Positions 46,142 to 57,314 are shown, numbered from the stretch's first letter. The stretch is DNA of 64,000 nt from Polytrichum commune (GCA_950295325.1 OX485807.1:14659001-14723000); one strand, 5' to 3'. Program-made: numbers and translations. The notes: generated by a model from the sequence alone, not told the origin.

Positions 46142-46582
46142 GGGTCACTTCACACATGAGCCAAGAACCGTGATCTTGTAATGGTGAGGACCCTTGAATC
46201 ATCTAAAGGCCGTATCATGGGTGTTGGTAATGATGTTTTATGTAGTGACGGGCCCTCAAGCATAGTGTGAAGTGAGAATGGACCATGTTGCGAGACCATT
46301 GCATATTTTGTTGGCGGAAAAAGAGGGGAGGATTTGGTTTAATATAAAATGTCTCAAACTATGTCAATTTGAGAGAATTACTTGGTGGTGTTTGTCTTTC
46401 CTGAAATTTATATTGGAATCTACCTTGCAATTTGTCCTGTTGGAAAAATATTAAAAAAATCATGGTCTCCCGGAATTTGCGTCAGGCAGGCCCACCTCTT
46501 GGACAGTCTTCGCCCTTTCGACCAATGAGAGCTCTTAGATTGCAATGGTCACGGGTCTTCATACTTGTGTGTGAAGTGGCCC
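46142..46582. mobile_element. PIF-like element of the GGGCCACTTCACAC family
   Basis: The left end GGGTCACTTCACACATGAG and the right end (complement GGGCCACTTCACACACAAG) pair with mismatches. The right flank is TTA; the left flank is TCA, a likely mutated duplication. The interior shares GGCCGTATCATGGG and GGGCCCTCAA with 42770-43190, linking the two families. Confidence 0.65.
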
Positions 46583-46586
46583 TTAT

Positions 46587-46897
46587 GTAAGGGACACGGT
46601 TCTCTAGTTACTTTTCTTAATCGAACACCATATCACACATGCTTAAAAGAGATTGGGCTATTTATTGCTTTTGTATTATCTACTTCACACTCAATAATGA
46701 ACACGATTGAGAGGACTTATGTATTCAATTAAGGAATCAACTAATATGCACTTCTGATAACCGGAACTGAATAAGGGAATGTCTAAATTTTATGCTCCAT
46801 CATAGATTTGCTAATAAAACACAAGTTTCTTTGTGTAAACATGATATGTAGAAGTTGTAGAACTTGAAAAACAAACCAAATAACACCCACATACCTT
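46587..46897 (+). mobile_element. AAGGTA..TACCTT TIR element, left end degraded
   Basis: The right end CCAAATAACACCCACATACCTT is conserved. The left end TAAGGGACACGG is weak. Interior blocks AGAGATTGGG, CTCAATAATGAACACGATTG, AGAGGACTTATGTATTCAAT and GTAGAAGTTG match 51134-51509 and 63445-63810. It abuts the PIF-like element at 46142-46582. Confidence 0.6.
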
Positions 46898-46924
46898 AAA
46901 TGCATAAATAATTGGCCTATTATT

Positions 46925-47903
46925 CTTGATGGAACGGCATTGGATTCCTCACGTAGAGGCCACATATGCTCAAAAACGCCGGTTTCAAGTTAAAAACATT
47001 TTGGCCTTGACATGTGCTTAACCTTTAAGAGCTTGGTTTCAAGGTTGGTCCGTCTTGTACTGAATAGAATCATCTACTTTCAGGTGGAGGCCACACACAC
47101 TTAAAACTAGAGGTTTTCATAAAAAAATTGGCTCTAACCGTAGAGGCGAAACTAGGTGTTTTGAAACTTGCAGTCACACTACATGTGCAAATGAGCCACC
47201 ATTTTCGTTAGTGTAATGGCATATGGCAGGTTAAAGGGCCGCAAGGTCCCACACACCTTAAAGTTGATCAATATACAAATTGACCAAAATATCAAATATG
47301 TAAAACATGATGGTGTGTTCTCATTGGCTCCCAAAATCAAGGGTTGTGTCTCCCCCCCCCAACCGTTTTTCAAGAACTGGCAGTTTGGAGGGGAGAAAAC
47401 CCTCCATTTATGGTTGTTGGTTCACTAGGGGATAACCTCCAATTCATATCCACTAAAAGAAGGATGGTGGTTGCCACCACCAAAATCATTTGTTCCCGGC
47501 CTTATGTGGGCTCCCCTTCGATTCCGATCCAAGACAATAGATTTGTAAGGCTTGAAACCTCCATTTCCAATTTGAAATTAAAAACAAACGTTTCTAGCCA
47601 ATAAAAGAGGGGCCGACTTTGAAACTAAGCTCCTCGCGAGGAAGCCACACATGGTCATAAATGTCAGTTTCCAAACAAAATTTGGTGGGTCAAGGTAAAA
47701 TAATTTTGGCCTTCACATGTGCCAAATCTTGAGAGCTTGGTTTCAAGGTTGGTCCCTCTTTTATTAGTTAGAAGCATTTGTTTTGAACTCCGCTCGGAAG
47801 TGAAAGTTTTCAACCTTACAAAAGTACCATCTTAAATCTCAGTTGAAAATGGACAATTCTACCCAATAAAAACAAGGTTCAATCTTGAAACCAAATCTTT
47901 AAA
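46925..47903. repeat. Locally duplicated region, no gene
   Basis: AGCTTGGTTTCAAGGTTGGT occurs at about 47029 and 47736, each preceded by TTTTGGCCTT.ACATGTG. GAGGCCACA/GAAGCCACA and CCTCAC/CTCGCGAG blocks also recur. This indicates a diverged direct duplication about 710 bp apart. ORFs at 47216-47604 are featureless. A C run lies at about 47350-47360. Confidence 0.5.
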
Positions 47904-48068
47904 TAACATTCAGTTGAGGGCCCCAATCTCATATGACTTCACACTACACTTGAGGGTCCGTGACCACCCTACATGATTTGAGAGGTGTGTTGGGACGGCC
48001 TTTGGACACTTTCTTTTGGGCTCTCACAATTGCATGGTCATGGCTCTTGGCTCGTGCGTGAAGTGGCC
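47904..48068. mobile_element. Right-end fragment of the GGGCCACTTCACAC family
   Basis: Matches 43711-43878 at roughly 85-90% (CACACTACACTTGAGGG, CACTTTCTTTTGGGCTCTCA, GGCTCTTGGCTCGTG). It ends GTGAAGTGGCC followed by TTA. The left part is missing. Confidence 0.65.
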
Positions 48069-48112
48069 TTAAGGGAGACCTTTATATAGAGGCTTACCAA
48101 TATCACTTATAT

Positions 48113-48511
48113 ATGGAAAAAGTGAAGGTTCCTTGCAAAAAGGCTCCCCCTAATTTCCCTCCACCTTGTCCCCTAGAGTGGCCCACCACTGCTACCTCAG
48201 CCGACAAGGTGGGCCCCGCCTCTCATGCAGGGAAGGTGTGGCTCCATACTCCCGGGTCACCAATCACGGGTGGTGGGCCACCCCAACTTGTGGGGGGTAA
48301 TCCTGTTCAACACGTGCCCCGAAAGATCGCGGGTCCCGGGCCAAGTGGCGGGTCCCACTGGAGAAGAGTTGTCTTCTTTGTGGGATAACTTTTTAATAAG
48401 AAAACCTCCATCAACCCCTAACTTCCCCAAGGCTATGGAAGGGTTATTTGGAGTGCATTTCACTCAATGTTGGGTATAAAATTTCCATGGGACAAGTTCG
48501 GAGGTTGAAAT
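48113..48511 (+). other. GC-rich open frames, status uncertain
   Basis: Frames at 48113-48388 (Pro-rich) and 48225-48479 are open on the + strand, in a GC-rich island unlike the AT-rich surroundings. No domain is recognisable, and two frames being open at once argues that composition, not selection, keeps them open. Confidence 0.2.
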
Positions 48512-48880
48512 GGGATAATGTGACTCCCTCTCTTATATCCCCAAACCCTAGGGAACGGATGTTCTCGGTTTTATTCTCACTCCTTGTTGTCACGTTTCCT
48601 TCTCATAAATCACGGATATTGACATTAAAATGCACCACCAACGAATCCAAACCACACATTTGCACATGTTACATTGTTGTCACTGTAATTACTATCATTT
48701 GTGTCATTCCATAATGTCATGTGCTACACTGGTTCTCTTTTATCACGCATCCATGTGTTAACACTATAGAACTCCTTGATGCCATGTGCACCTTGGTTGC
48801 CAGAGAGAGAAGAAACATTGACCTTAGTGGAATCAACACCTTGGTTGCCACAAGTGTGATACTACGGAGCTCATAGTGTA
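48512..48880 (+). mobile_element. TACACTCTAAAC-family element, partial
   Basis: Aligns with 52500-52970: CCTAGGGAACGGAT, TCTCACTCCTTGTTGTCAC, TCACGCATCCATGT and TGTGATACTACGGAG. The ends are less clear than in the copy at 52481. Confidence 0.55.
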
Positions 48881-48919
48881 TTATGAGGGAAACAATGAGC
48901 ATGAAGAATCCTTTGGTGC

Positions 48920-49074
48920 ATAACATTACTAAGCAGTTGTGGACCATAGGAATATAACCATGAGATGTTGGGAGCTTAGTTTGAATTTGAGTCTCCTTGC
49001 AAGGGTTTGTACATCCCATGGTTATATTCTCACGGCCCACAAAACAAACATACACTATTATATGATAATGTTAT
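48920..49074. mobile_element. ATAACATTATT-family hairpin element
   Basis: Starts ATAACATTACTAAG and ends GATAATGTTAT. Inner arms are GAATATAACCATGAGATG and CATCCCATGGTTATATTC. 155 bp. Confidence 0.7.
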
Positions 49075-50942
49075 GTGACAATGATGAAGATGTTCTTGAA
49101 TTTTTGTAATTAGATTTCCAATTTTTACAAGGGAAGAGGGAAACGTGACCGCCTCCAAGCCTACATCACAAGTATGAGGGAGGGATGTAACCCTAATGTA
49201 ATTGATATTTAGTGTAACTATATCATTATCTCATTAATATTATATATTAATAATGTTTTAGTATATTTTACTTTATTATTCTCTTACGTTAGTGTTACTT
49301 AATAGGTACTCCCTTGGGGATAGCCCAAGGTGTTGTCACACGTAACTTAAACATAAATATGGGAATGAATTGGGGTTGAAATGGTCCCTTGGTAGGTTGT
49401 ATTGAGAAAGTCTTGGAGGGTTTCTTTGAGTTTAAGACACTAACAATTTTAAATTATTTATAATTGAGAGTCTCTTCATTTTCTTTGCTATCTTTGTGCA
49501 CATGCATCTTCTTCCTCTTCTCATCATTTTTGCACTCAAATTTTTTTAAGGAAGCTCAAGAAAATAACTCAATTTTTTTCTCAAAGTTTTGTTGCTATGG
49601 AATAAAGCAAAATGACTTCCCTCCCTAGTTTTTTTTAGGTCACTAACACACGTGTTGGAAGTGGAAAGTATGAGATTCATCCAATAAACTTGAGTTTGTC
49701 CCCAATTATGATTACTTTATGGTTTCCTATATTTATGCATGAGCTTTAAAATAACAACAAATTCATTGTTGGTAGGACTCACTAGGACTCATATTGGCCA
49801 ATATCTATCAATGTTGTGCCTCTCATGATAGGGATAATATTCAATTTGTGCCCCCCCCCCCAAAAAAAAAAACGTAATAGGGATAATCATTATCCCATAT
49901 GAAAGTGGGTGTTACACTTAGAAGTTAGAATCCACACATGGGGAGATTTTAGAAATTGGTTCAAAAGGGTCACGGAAGCTATACTATTTAGTCTTATTAG
50001 TGTGCGTGGAAAGTTAGTGTGGAAATAATCAACACAACCCACTCTATTGTCTAGTCGGGTGGAAATAAGTTGTGTGCAAGACCTCGAGACTTTCCCTCGA
50101 CTTCTTTTTTTGAGACTTCTGGCCAACACCTTACATAAAATCATATAGTTGCCTTAAATGAAAAATATATCATTAAATCAAATTTCCTAAGGAAAACATC
50201 AATTTACTAGAAAATTGTTTTATTTTATTTTAAAATTTGAACTAGAGACTTTGCTTGAGTTGAAAATAAATGTGACCCACATTAATTCTCGTCGTGAGAA
50301 TTAGTGTGGGCTCTAGAGAATTATTGTGACCAACACCAATAAGACTATTTGATGCACACACATACATGTGTTGTGGTTGTCACATTCAACCTCTTTGGTT
50401 AGCTCTTTCCTCTTCTCTCTCTTTCTTGCTTTTATAACAATTCACAAATACCATTTGTGTTTTATAATATTCCTCAATAATAAGTCTTCAATACGTTAGG
50501 GCAAAAGTGCCATCTTCGTATTAAGGATCTTGATCAACAAACTCAACACTAATTTATTCCTTGTATATTGTCAAGAAGTATTTCCTAAACTAGTGAGTGG
50601 TATAGTGACAACATAGTGTTTTCTTTTTAAATAGATTTCTTGTGTGAAAAGGGCTCCATGATCATGATAGGAAAAGTAAAAAAAAACTCTTTTAGATTTT
50701 ATGAAATAATACTTGTAGACCGATTGAGCACACGGCTTGTAAGTTTATAAAGGTGTCACAAAATCTATCAAGAAAAACAATCGAGTTCTTTTTATATCAT
50801 ACTTGGCTTTCTTATGGTGTGGGGAGCACGGAGTCCAACTACACGTTGTCGGTTGTTCCCAGCTCACACAACTCTCGCATCTTGCAAGCACGGATACGGG
50901 ACGTTATTTTGTATTATAAAGGTGGTGATATATATATACTAA
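49075..50942. other. Intergenic stretch without a gene
   Basis: Contains a C-run/A-run junction at about 49851-49871 and otherwise nothing I can support. Confidence 0.35.
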
Positions 50943-51048
50943 GGGTTGGTGTCCATGTAGGCCGCTCACCCACTAGATTCTAGTGGAAATGCATATTCCA
51001 CAAAGCGGAATCTGGTGGGCGAGCGGCCTGCTACATAGAAACTAACCC
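50943..51048. mobile_element. Small PIF/Harbinger-like MITE (GGGTTA family)
   Basis: 106 bp between TAA at 50940-50942 and 51049-51051. Ends are GGGTTGGTGTCCATGTAGG and a complement reading GGGTTAGTTTCTATGTAG. The inner arms CCGCTCACCCACTAGATTC and GAATCTGGTGGGCGAGCGG pair almost fully. Relative of 16478-16599. Confidence 0.8.
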
Positions 51049-51133
51049 TAAAATGCTTTTTGCCTCACCCTACTAATCGAGCATATTGTTCACCTTTTTA
51101 CAAACAAGTCTTTAGTCTTTGTTTAACCCATCT

Positions 51134-51509
51134 AAGGTACATGGGTGTTATTTGGTTCCGTTTCTTAATTAGACCCATGTATTTGATTGGCATGTGATCC
51201 AGTGAGGATCAAAGAGCAAACACCAGAAAGACACGTGTTTGAAAGAGATTGGACTACATCTTCAAATATTATTAACTACCCTATACTCAATAGCGAACAC
51301 AGTTGGGAGGACTTGTGTATTTAATTAAGAAGTCAACAGATGTGCACTTTCAAATACCATAACTAAACCAGGGGAGGTCCAATTTTCAATCCGATTTCTT
51401 TTTATGCTTCATTGTAGATCTGCTAATGCAACACAAGTTTTGTTGTGTAACTCTAATTGGTAGAAGTTGGAGAACATGGAAAATGAACTGAATGGCACCC
51501 ACATACCTT
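51134..51509 (+). mobile_element. AAGGTA..TACCTT TIR element, intact 376-bp copy
   Basis: The left end AAGGTACATGGGTGTTATTT and the right end, whose complement is AAGGTATGTGGGTGCCATTC, define about 25-bp TIRs. Interior: GTGAGGATCAAAGAGCAAAC, AAGAGATTGGACTACATC, GTTGGGAGGACTTGTG and TGGTAGAAGTTGGAGAACA. No ORF. Target duplication not resolved. Confidence 0.7.
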
Positions 51510-52036
51510 ACCATCACACGAGCACTACACACAACCCTCGCTTCACCATCTCTTTTCATCCTTTGAAATTAATCACCTCTACATAGGCCACCTTCACACT
51601 ATGGCTCTTGTTGAGAGCTTGAGCTTGCAATTTTGAGGCGTTTGATGCTTGAGTGTGACAAGCTTTTGTCCGAGACTCAAACTATTGAGGGTTTGTTCGA
51701 TCTTCAAGCTCTTGACGATTTGATTGAGTGTTTAAATTGGCCTTGCCACAATTGTGAGATATCAAAGACGGAATGGTATTAAACAAAGAAGAATTCACGA
51801 CAAGCCAAAGCATGCTTGTAGACCCATTTGCTTGGGAAGGTTAACATGAGAGCTTGAACTCTCAACATTCCTAGGTGACACCAACAAGACATTGTGAGAT
51901 ATAGACCAAAAGTTTGTCAAAATGTACCAAGAATTTGTCATATGCATTCCACATCACGAGAGCCATGAAAGTGTCATCTAAGTAGTGTAGGTGTACATAA
52001 TGTTACTCGAATGGTGGGCTCAAATTCTCTCACTAA

Positions 52037-52370
52037 GGGCCGGTTTACACTACGGTGGAGAAGTCCACCGGTCATGAAAAAAGGGCGTTTCTCAATTGTG
52101 ATTGGTCGAAAATGCAACTCTTGACCGATGGGTGTTTACACTAGGTGAAGAAAACAATGGTGGTGAACTTTTCTCATGGATGATAAAATGACATGGCCGC
52201 CTACATGGCGGCACTTTTTGGAGTTGAACATTCCTCCTCCGAATTAAAGAGAATATTTTATTGCCTTTAATTCTTCTCCGGCACATCCACCATTTGCCTT
52301 ATATAACCATGTCTTGGCCAAGCATTCTTGACCGACCAGAGGCCTTCTCCACCGTAGTGTAAACCGGCCC
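52037..52370. mobile_element. PIF/Harbinger-like MITE (GGGCCGGTTYACACTA family), 334 bp
   Basis: A perfect 27-bp TIR starting GGGCCGGTTTACACTACGGT, flanked by TAA at 52034-52036 and 52371-52373. Same terminal 16 bases (one variable base) as the element at 34388-34740, but the interior differs (CTTGACCGA and GTGGAGAAG units). The short minus ORF inside is not a transposase. Confidence 0.9.
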
Positions 52371-52480
52371 TAAGTACACCCCATGCACAAGGCTCCCATA
52401 ATGGGCTTACCTACTCCGCCATGTTAAGTTTGATAATAAACAAAATAAGTGAGGAGGATGTATAATAGGCTAGATGTTTG

Positions 52481-52970
52481 TACATTCTAAACTCTGTAAT
52501 ATCACCTGCATAATGTCACACACTCTCTAATATCTTAAAATCCTAGGGAACAGATCTTCGTAGTTCAAATCTCACTCCTTATTGTCACATTTCTCTCCCT
52601 TATATCACGATATTTGTCATTAATGCAAACCACCAAAGAAGTCAACCTATACCCTCGCATTGTGCCCATGTGTCAACATGTGGAGTGTCACCTTTTTATT
52701 CTTATTCTTCTTCTTCTTATGCCAGTTGTTGAATGTTGGTGCATGCGTCCACCACATCGCCCAGGAAGACCAAGTGGAGTGGACCACACTAACGTAGGTG
52801 ACGGGAGAACGGATTCAAATTGTCCTCACATCTCCATTGTGTTATTCCATAACATCACATGTTGCACTAATTCTATAGCATCACGCATCCATGTTAACAC
52901 TAAAAAACTCTGTAACATCACGTGCACTTTGGTTGCCACAAGGTGTGATACTACGGAGTTTAGAGTGTAT
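52481..52970 (+). mobile_element. TACACTCTAAAC-family element, 490 bp
   Basis: The left end TACATTCTAAACTCTGTAAT and the right end, complement TACACTCTAAACTCCGTAGT, pair as TIRs. The interior includes GGAACAGATCTTCGTAGTTC, a TTCTTC run and TGGAGTGGACCAC, all found inverted at 55957-56313. The ORF at 52614-52997 reads through the element and has no domain. Confidence 0.65.
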
Positions 52971-54520
52971 ATCATACCAAAAACATGTGACTTGTGACCA
53001 ACCACCGGGGGCTTTGATGTTGTTTGTTGTTGCTTCATGATGGGTATATATGGACACCAATGACTTGTTGTCCAACCCTAGAATAATAAAGGAACGATCC
53101 TTCACGAATCGCCTGCCCCCCAACACCACGATACTTGTCGAGTCATAGATTTATAATAAAATATTGGAACTCTCGAGTCGAAAGCTCGAGCGTAAAGTAG
53201 ACTTGATGGAACCAACATGCATAAGATGCTCCTTGCTTCAACCCCTCCCTCTATAAAGAGTTGTAAAAGGGGACTCCTCCTCCTCCTCCTCATCATGATT
53301 ATTATTATTAGTAGTAGTAGTATTCCCATCACATGTCGTCCTATGATGTCACATGCTCAAGATGTGACATGGCACGACAATAATAGGTGAAATGAGCAAG
53401 TGAGCATGAACCCCATGGGGAGTAATAACTAGTGAGGTAAACTTAGCCTACACGGTGTTGAAGGGGCCCTCCCAACCAATCCAAAAAGCATGCTCCGTGC
53501 TTCCCTACTAGCTTCATATCGTAACAACAACAACAACAACAACAAACATCATCATCTTCTCAATCAATTATTTTGTGTTCAAGGACACACGTGATGATCA
53601 TCTACCGTACCCACCGTGAACTTGGAAACCCATCACACGTGCTATGAAACCCTTTTCGATTGGGTGATACGATTTATACGGTAGAGGGCTCTCGCTCACG
53701 ATTCCAACAAAGGTTCTTTAAAAACCGGTTCCGAAGGTGATGCCACGTGTCATCCTCACATTGGCCAAGACACGTTTGTAATCCAACGTGGAAACCACAT
53801 TCCCGAAATAGTGAAGGTGAACTAGAGCGCCCTCACGGTACCCTTGTAGGGCATCGTGTTGAATATATTTGTCTACTTGTAAATATCACGATCGTGAGCT
53901 CCATCGTATTCAATGTGATGGGAAAAGTAGGTTAAAAAGGCGCGGATTTGGGTTCCTTGAAAAGGGCACTGATTGTACTCCCGATTATGTCGCCCGGTTA
54001 TTGGAAACAAGTGGACTTATGTTGCTGTGAATGTGAGTCGGGAGAGAATCTTGCCTTTGAAAGTCTACGGTGATTCCAAAACTTGGAAATAAATTATGAT
54101 TTGTTTTGGTTACATGTTGTGATATCAATTTCTAGACTCGTGAGAAATCACTCAAATATCACACTTGTACTACGCTTTTGTGAAATTGCTTATAGGTAAT
54201 GGAAATGGGTTTGTCTACCTTGTATGGATCCTAGCGTGAGAGGAGTTTTGCTTCGTTTAATTTTTCAAGTCACTATAGGAATTGTGGCTCCTTATCATTG
54301 GTTCTTTTTCACCAAACAATTATGAATTCTATGAATATGGTGTGCAAATATGTTATTATTGTAGTAGATCATAAAACCATTAAGTGGAAGAGAACTAATG
54401 GTAAGGAAACGCGATTCCCATGGTGAACGGGGTCCAACAAGAAAAACAAAAGCCATGTACATTGAGCACTATAGCTATGTATGTTTATTAGACACTCATC
54501 TCTTCCATGAAAAAAAAGCC
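52971..54520. other. Intergenic stretch with trinucleotide microsatellites, no gene
   Basis: A TCC run then ATT and AGT runs at about 53274-53323, and a CAA run at about 53523-53545. The remainder is unassigned. Confidence 0.4.
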
Positions 54521-54744
54521 ACACTAATTATGATATTTATTGTCACTTACTATTTGGAATCATGCAATGCTATATCTATGTAATGTATATCTCATTTTTA
54601 TATATTTTTATGAACGAATGTTAAATTGGTAATGTGGACATTATAGAACATTAGCAACTTTACTTGGTAACATCAATAGAAAAAATAATATGGCACTGTG
54701 TAAATCCAATTAGTATGTGACACTTAAATATCATATTTAGTGTA
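54521..54744. mobile_element. ACTACACT-family MITE, eroded tips
   Basis: ACACTAATTATGATATTTAT at the left and AAATATCATATTTAGTGTA at the right. The inner arms TATTTGGAATCATGCAATGC and the core ACATTATAGAACATTAGCAA (complement orientation) match 21087-21314. Confidence 0.65.
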
Positions 54745-54810
54745 CCATTTTGCATCCTAACAATGATGACTCGATTGGCAGTGGCATTGTGAACCTTTTG
54801 AGAGGCCTTA

Positions 54811-55011
54811 GGGTGGGTTTACACTAGGATTCAAGACCATAAAAACTCCAAAATCAAACGATCATGTTAGTTGAGGGCAAAATCTTAATCCAAATGACTT
54901 TATATCAGGGTCAAGTCCAAATCAGTCACAAATGAAGTGCTGCTAATGTGACACCAATTTCCAACTAAAATTTGTCAATTAGGGTATTCAACTCAAGAAA
55001 TACTTCTCTTA
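54811..55011. mobile_element. Left end of a GGGTTTACACTAGG-family element, truncated
   Basis: TTA at 54808-54810 precedes GGGTGGGTTTACACTAGG and TTCAAGACC. No matching right end follows. The next element (55012) starts where it stops. Confidence 0.5.
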
Positions 55012-55347
55012 AGGTGAGTTGACCTACTTCAAATGATTATCTTAAATGCACACCTACATTTGAGTGGAGAAGCATTAGGTGTGAATCTAAGAACATGTGT
55101 TTGAAAGATATTGGACTACGTGTTCAAAATTTGCTAAAACCATTTTAGACTTGGAGGGTCTGACCTATGTGACCAATCTACTACCTACAAGAAGTCATAT
55201 CAATTCAAGGGGAGCTCAAAATTTCAATCTGATCGAACTCGGCTTCTCCATCCACATTCACACACCTACCAAAATTTGGCACTCATGAACTAGAGTTGTA
55301 TCTGGTAACGAACAAAACAAATAAACCATTTAACACTTGTCTACCTT
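55012..55347 (+). mobile_element. AAGGTA..TACCTT-family element, diverged
   Basis: Begins TTAAGGTGAGTTGACC and ends AACACTTGTCTACCTTA. Interior: ACATGTGTTTGAAAGATATT, GGACTACGTGTTCAAAAT. It is more diverged than the copies at 51134 and 63445. Confidence 0.5.
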
Positions 55348-55468
55348 AGTTCGAGAAACCAACCTTCCAAAATATGGATTCAATCGTGAGTTAAAAACCA
55401 AGATCCGATAAGAGGTGTTCATGAATTATCATGACCAGTATAGGGATGACGGGCTCACATTCACACCC

Positions 55469-55565
55469 ATAACATTCAAAGTGCACTAACTGCACTAGCT
55501 GCGACATCCCATGGTTATATTCTCGGGGTCCACGTGAACAAACACACACAACTTAATAATGTTAT
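55469..55565. mobile_element. ATAACATTATT-family element, internally deleted
   Basis: ATAACATT at 55469, then CATCCCATGGTTATATTCTC and CTTAATAATGTTAT at the right end. The left arm is mostly missing. Confidence 0.55.
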
Positions 55566-55956
55566 GCCGGTGTAACGTCACCAAAGTTTCTTTTCTTTTC
55601 TTTTCTTCTATTTTGGACCCAAGTATCCCGGATAGCATATTAACCCCACCATAAGCGTGAGAGGCTGCCCTAAATTTGAAGCACTGGCACTATATTAAAC
55701 CACATTATGCGATTCACAATGTGCATGTGCCTCGTGGCCAATCGCTCAGCGCCAAGTGTCATGCAGCTCAATCAGTTGGAATAATACACTGACGGGCCCT
55801 AGCCTTCGCGGCCCATTGATAACTTTAAAGCTTATCATGGAACAATCTTACATGATAAGCATTAGGTGGAGACCCTCACCGATGTTGGTATATATGGTAC
55901 CGTCTTTTCTATATATACCATTTCGGTTACCAATTCTAGGGTTTATCGATAACGGT

Positions 55957-56313
55957 GATACACTCTAAACTCCGTAGTATCACACCTATGGCAACCAAAG
56001 TGCATGTGATATTACAGAGTTTTGTAGTGTTAATATGGATGTGTGATACTATAGAATCAGTGTAGCATGCGACACTATGGAATAACATAAAGTGCAACAT
56101 TTTAATGGTGTGGTGTGGTCCACTCCACTTGGCTTTCCCGGGTGATGTGGCATATGCATGCACCAACATTCAACAAGTGGCATAAGAGGAAGATGAAACA
56201 TTACAAGAAGGAGTGAGATTTGAACTACGAACATCTGTTCCCTAAGGTCTTGGGATATTAGAGAGTGCGTGGCATCATGGAGGTTGATATTATAGAGTTT
56301 AGGGTGTAGTACC
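55957..56313 (-). mobile_element. TACACTCTAAAC-family element, inverted copy
   Basis: GATACACTCTAAACTCCGTA at the left and TATAGAGTTTAGGGTGTAGT at the right. The interior is the complement of 52481-52970 (GTGGTCCACTCCACTTGG, GAACATCTGTTCCC). About 357 bp. Confidence 0.65.
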
Positions 56314-57092
56314 ATGCCCACCCCTAGGGCTACTCGTTGGTCCCGGATATTAGGAGGAGCCCCTCTCTATAGGGAAGCGCATCTCTTTCCGAAATTGTTG
56401 TTGCCAGTTTGGATTCAAGGTAGAAAAGTGGAAAATGGTGAATGACCGATGCTGGTGTAGTAGAATAGAAGTAGTAGTTTTTTTTTTTTTGGTTTTTTTG
56501 GTTTGTTTTTGGGGTGTGTGTGTGTGTGTGTGGACCCACAACGGGCAATTGGAAACGTGGTGGCTTGAAGAGGATGCAATGATTGATCAAATTGGTATTT
56601 GTTTTTACATCACTTGGGATCACTTTTGGGTGCCATTGAGTTAACCCTTTTTGTGTGTATTCGTATGCAAAGTAGGATATTTCGATGCTCATATTAAGGA
56701 GGCTCTACTGTACAAGCAAGGGGTTTGACTTACTTGCCTCTTTGGGAAAATGTCAATAATTATTTACAAGGAATGAAATTACGAAACAACTTGCAATCCT
56801 CGTCATTTACTCTACCCTTGCACAAAGTTCAATCCCATCATTATGACCAAATCATCTTGTGTTCATCACTTTATGTATTTCTACCTTAACGTGTTGTAGC
56901 CTTCCCGATTGCATACAAGACAAGAACTCCTATCAAGATGGAAACCCTCCCACTGGCGTGGGCCAGTTGCTAGTCCTAGTGTGGGCATGGTATAAGTTAA
57001 GCATGAAAATATATACGGTATAGAGGAACGGACTCCCATTCACATCAGTGTATGAACCAAACCCTGACATTACTTTTATATTATTTATTTAC
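56314..57092. other. Intergenic stretch with T-run and GT microsatellite
   Basis: T runs and a GT run at about 56478-56533 generate long spurious ORFs on both strands. No gene is supported. Confidence 0.45.
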
Positions 57093-57314
57093 GCACACAA
57101 CGACTATCCTAGCTAGTGGGTGTGACCATTTGGAGTTACGATGATGTGCTATAACTATTCAATGAGGATGTCATATGTTACGAAGCAAAGTCATTTATGT
57201 TGTTCTGCTATGTCTCAACAACCGAATGAACTTTCGTTAGTAAAAAATTGAACTCCCGAGTATGACGTTATTGCACTGTGTAACTCCCAATAGTAATGGG
57301 ATAATCAGTGTAGT
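57093..57314. mobile_element. ACTACACT-family MITE just upstream of the BTB gene leader
   Basis: The right end GGGATAATCAGTGTAGT is intact. The left end is eroded (ACAACGACTATCC). The core GTTACGAAGCAAAGTCATTT and TTTCGTTAGTAAAAAATTG matches 27950-28178. It stops right before GC-rich DNA that I read as the BTB gene's leader region. Confidence 0.6.

Noticed and set aside
56330-56692. Minus-strand ORF with His-Thr and Lys runs
   Set aside because: Generated by the GT and T runs at 56478-56533.
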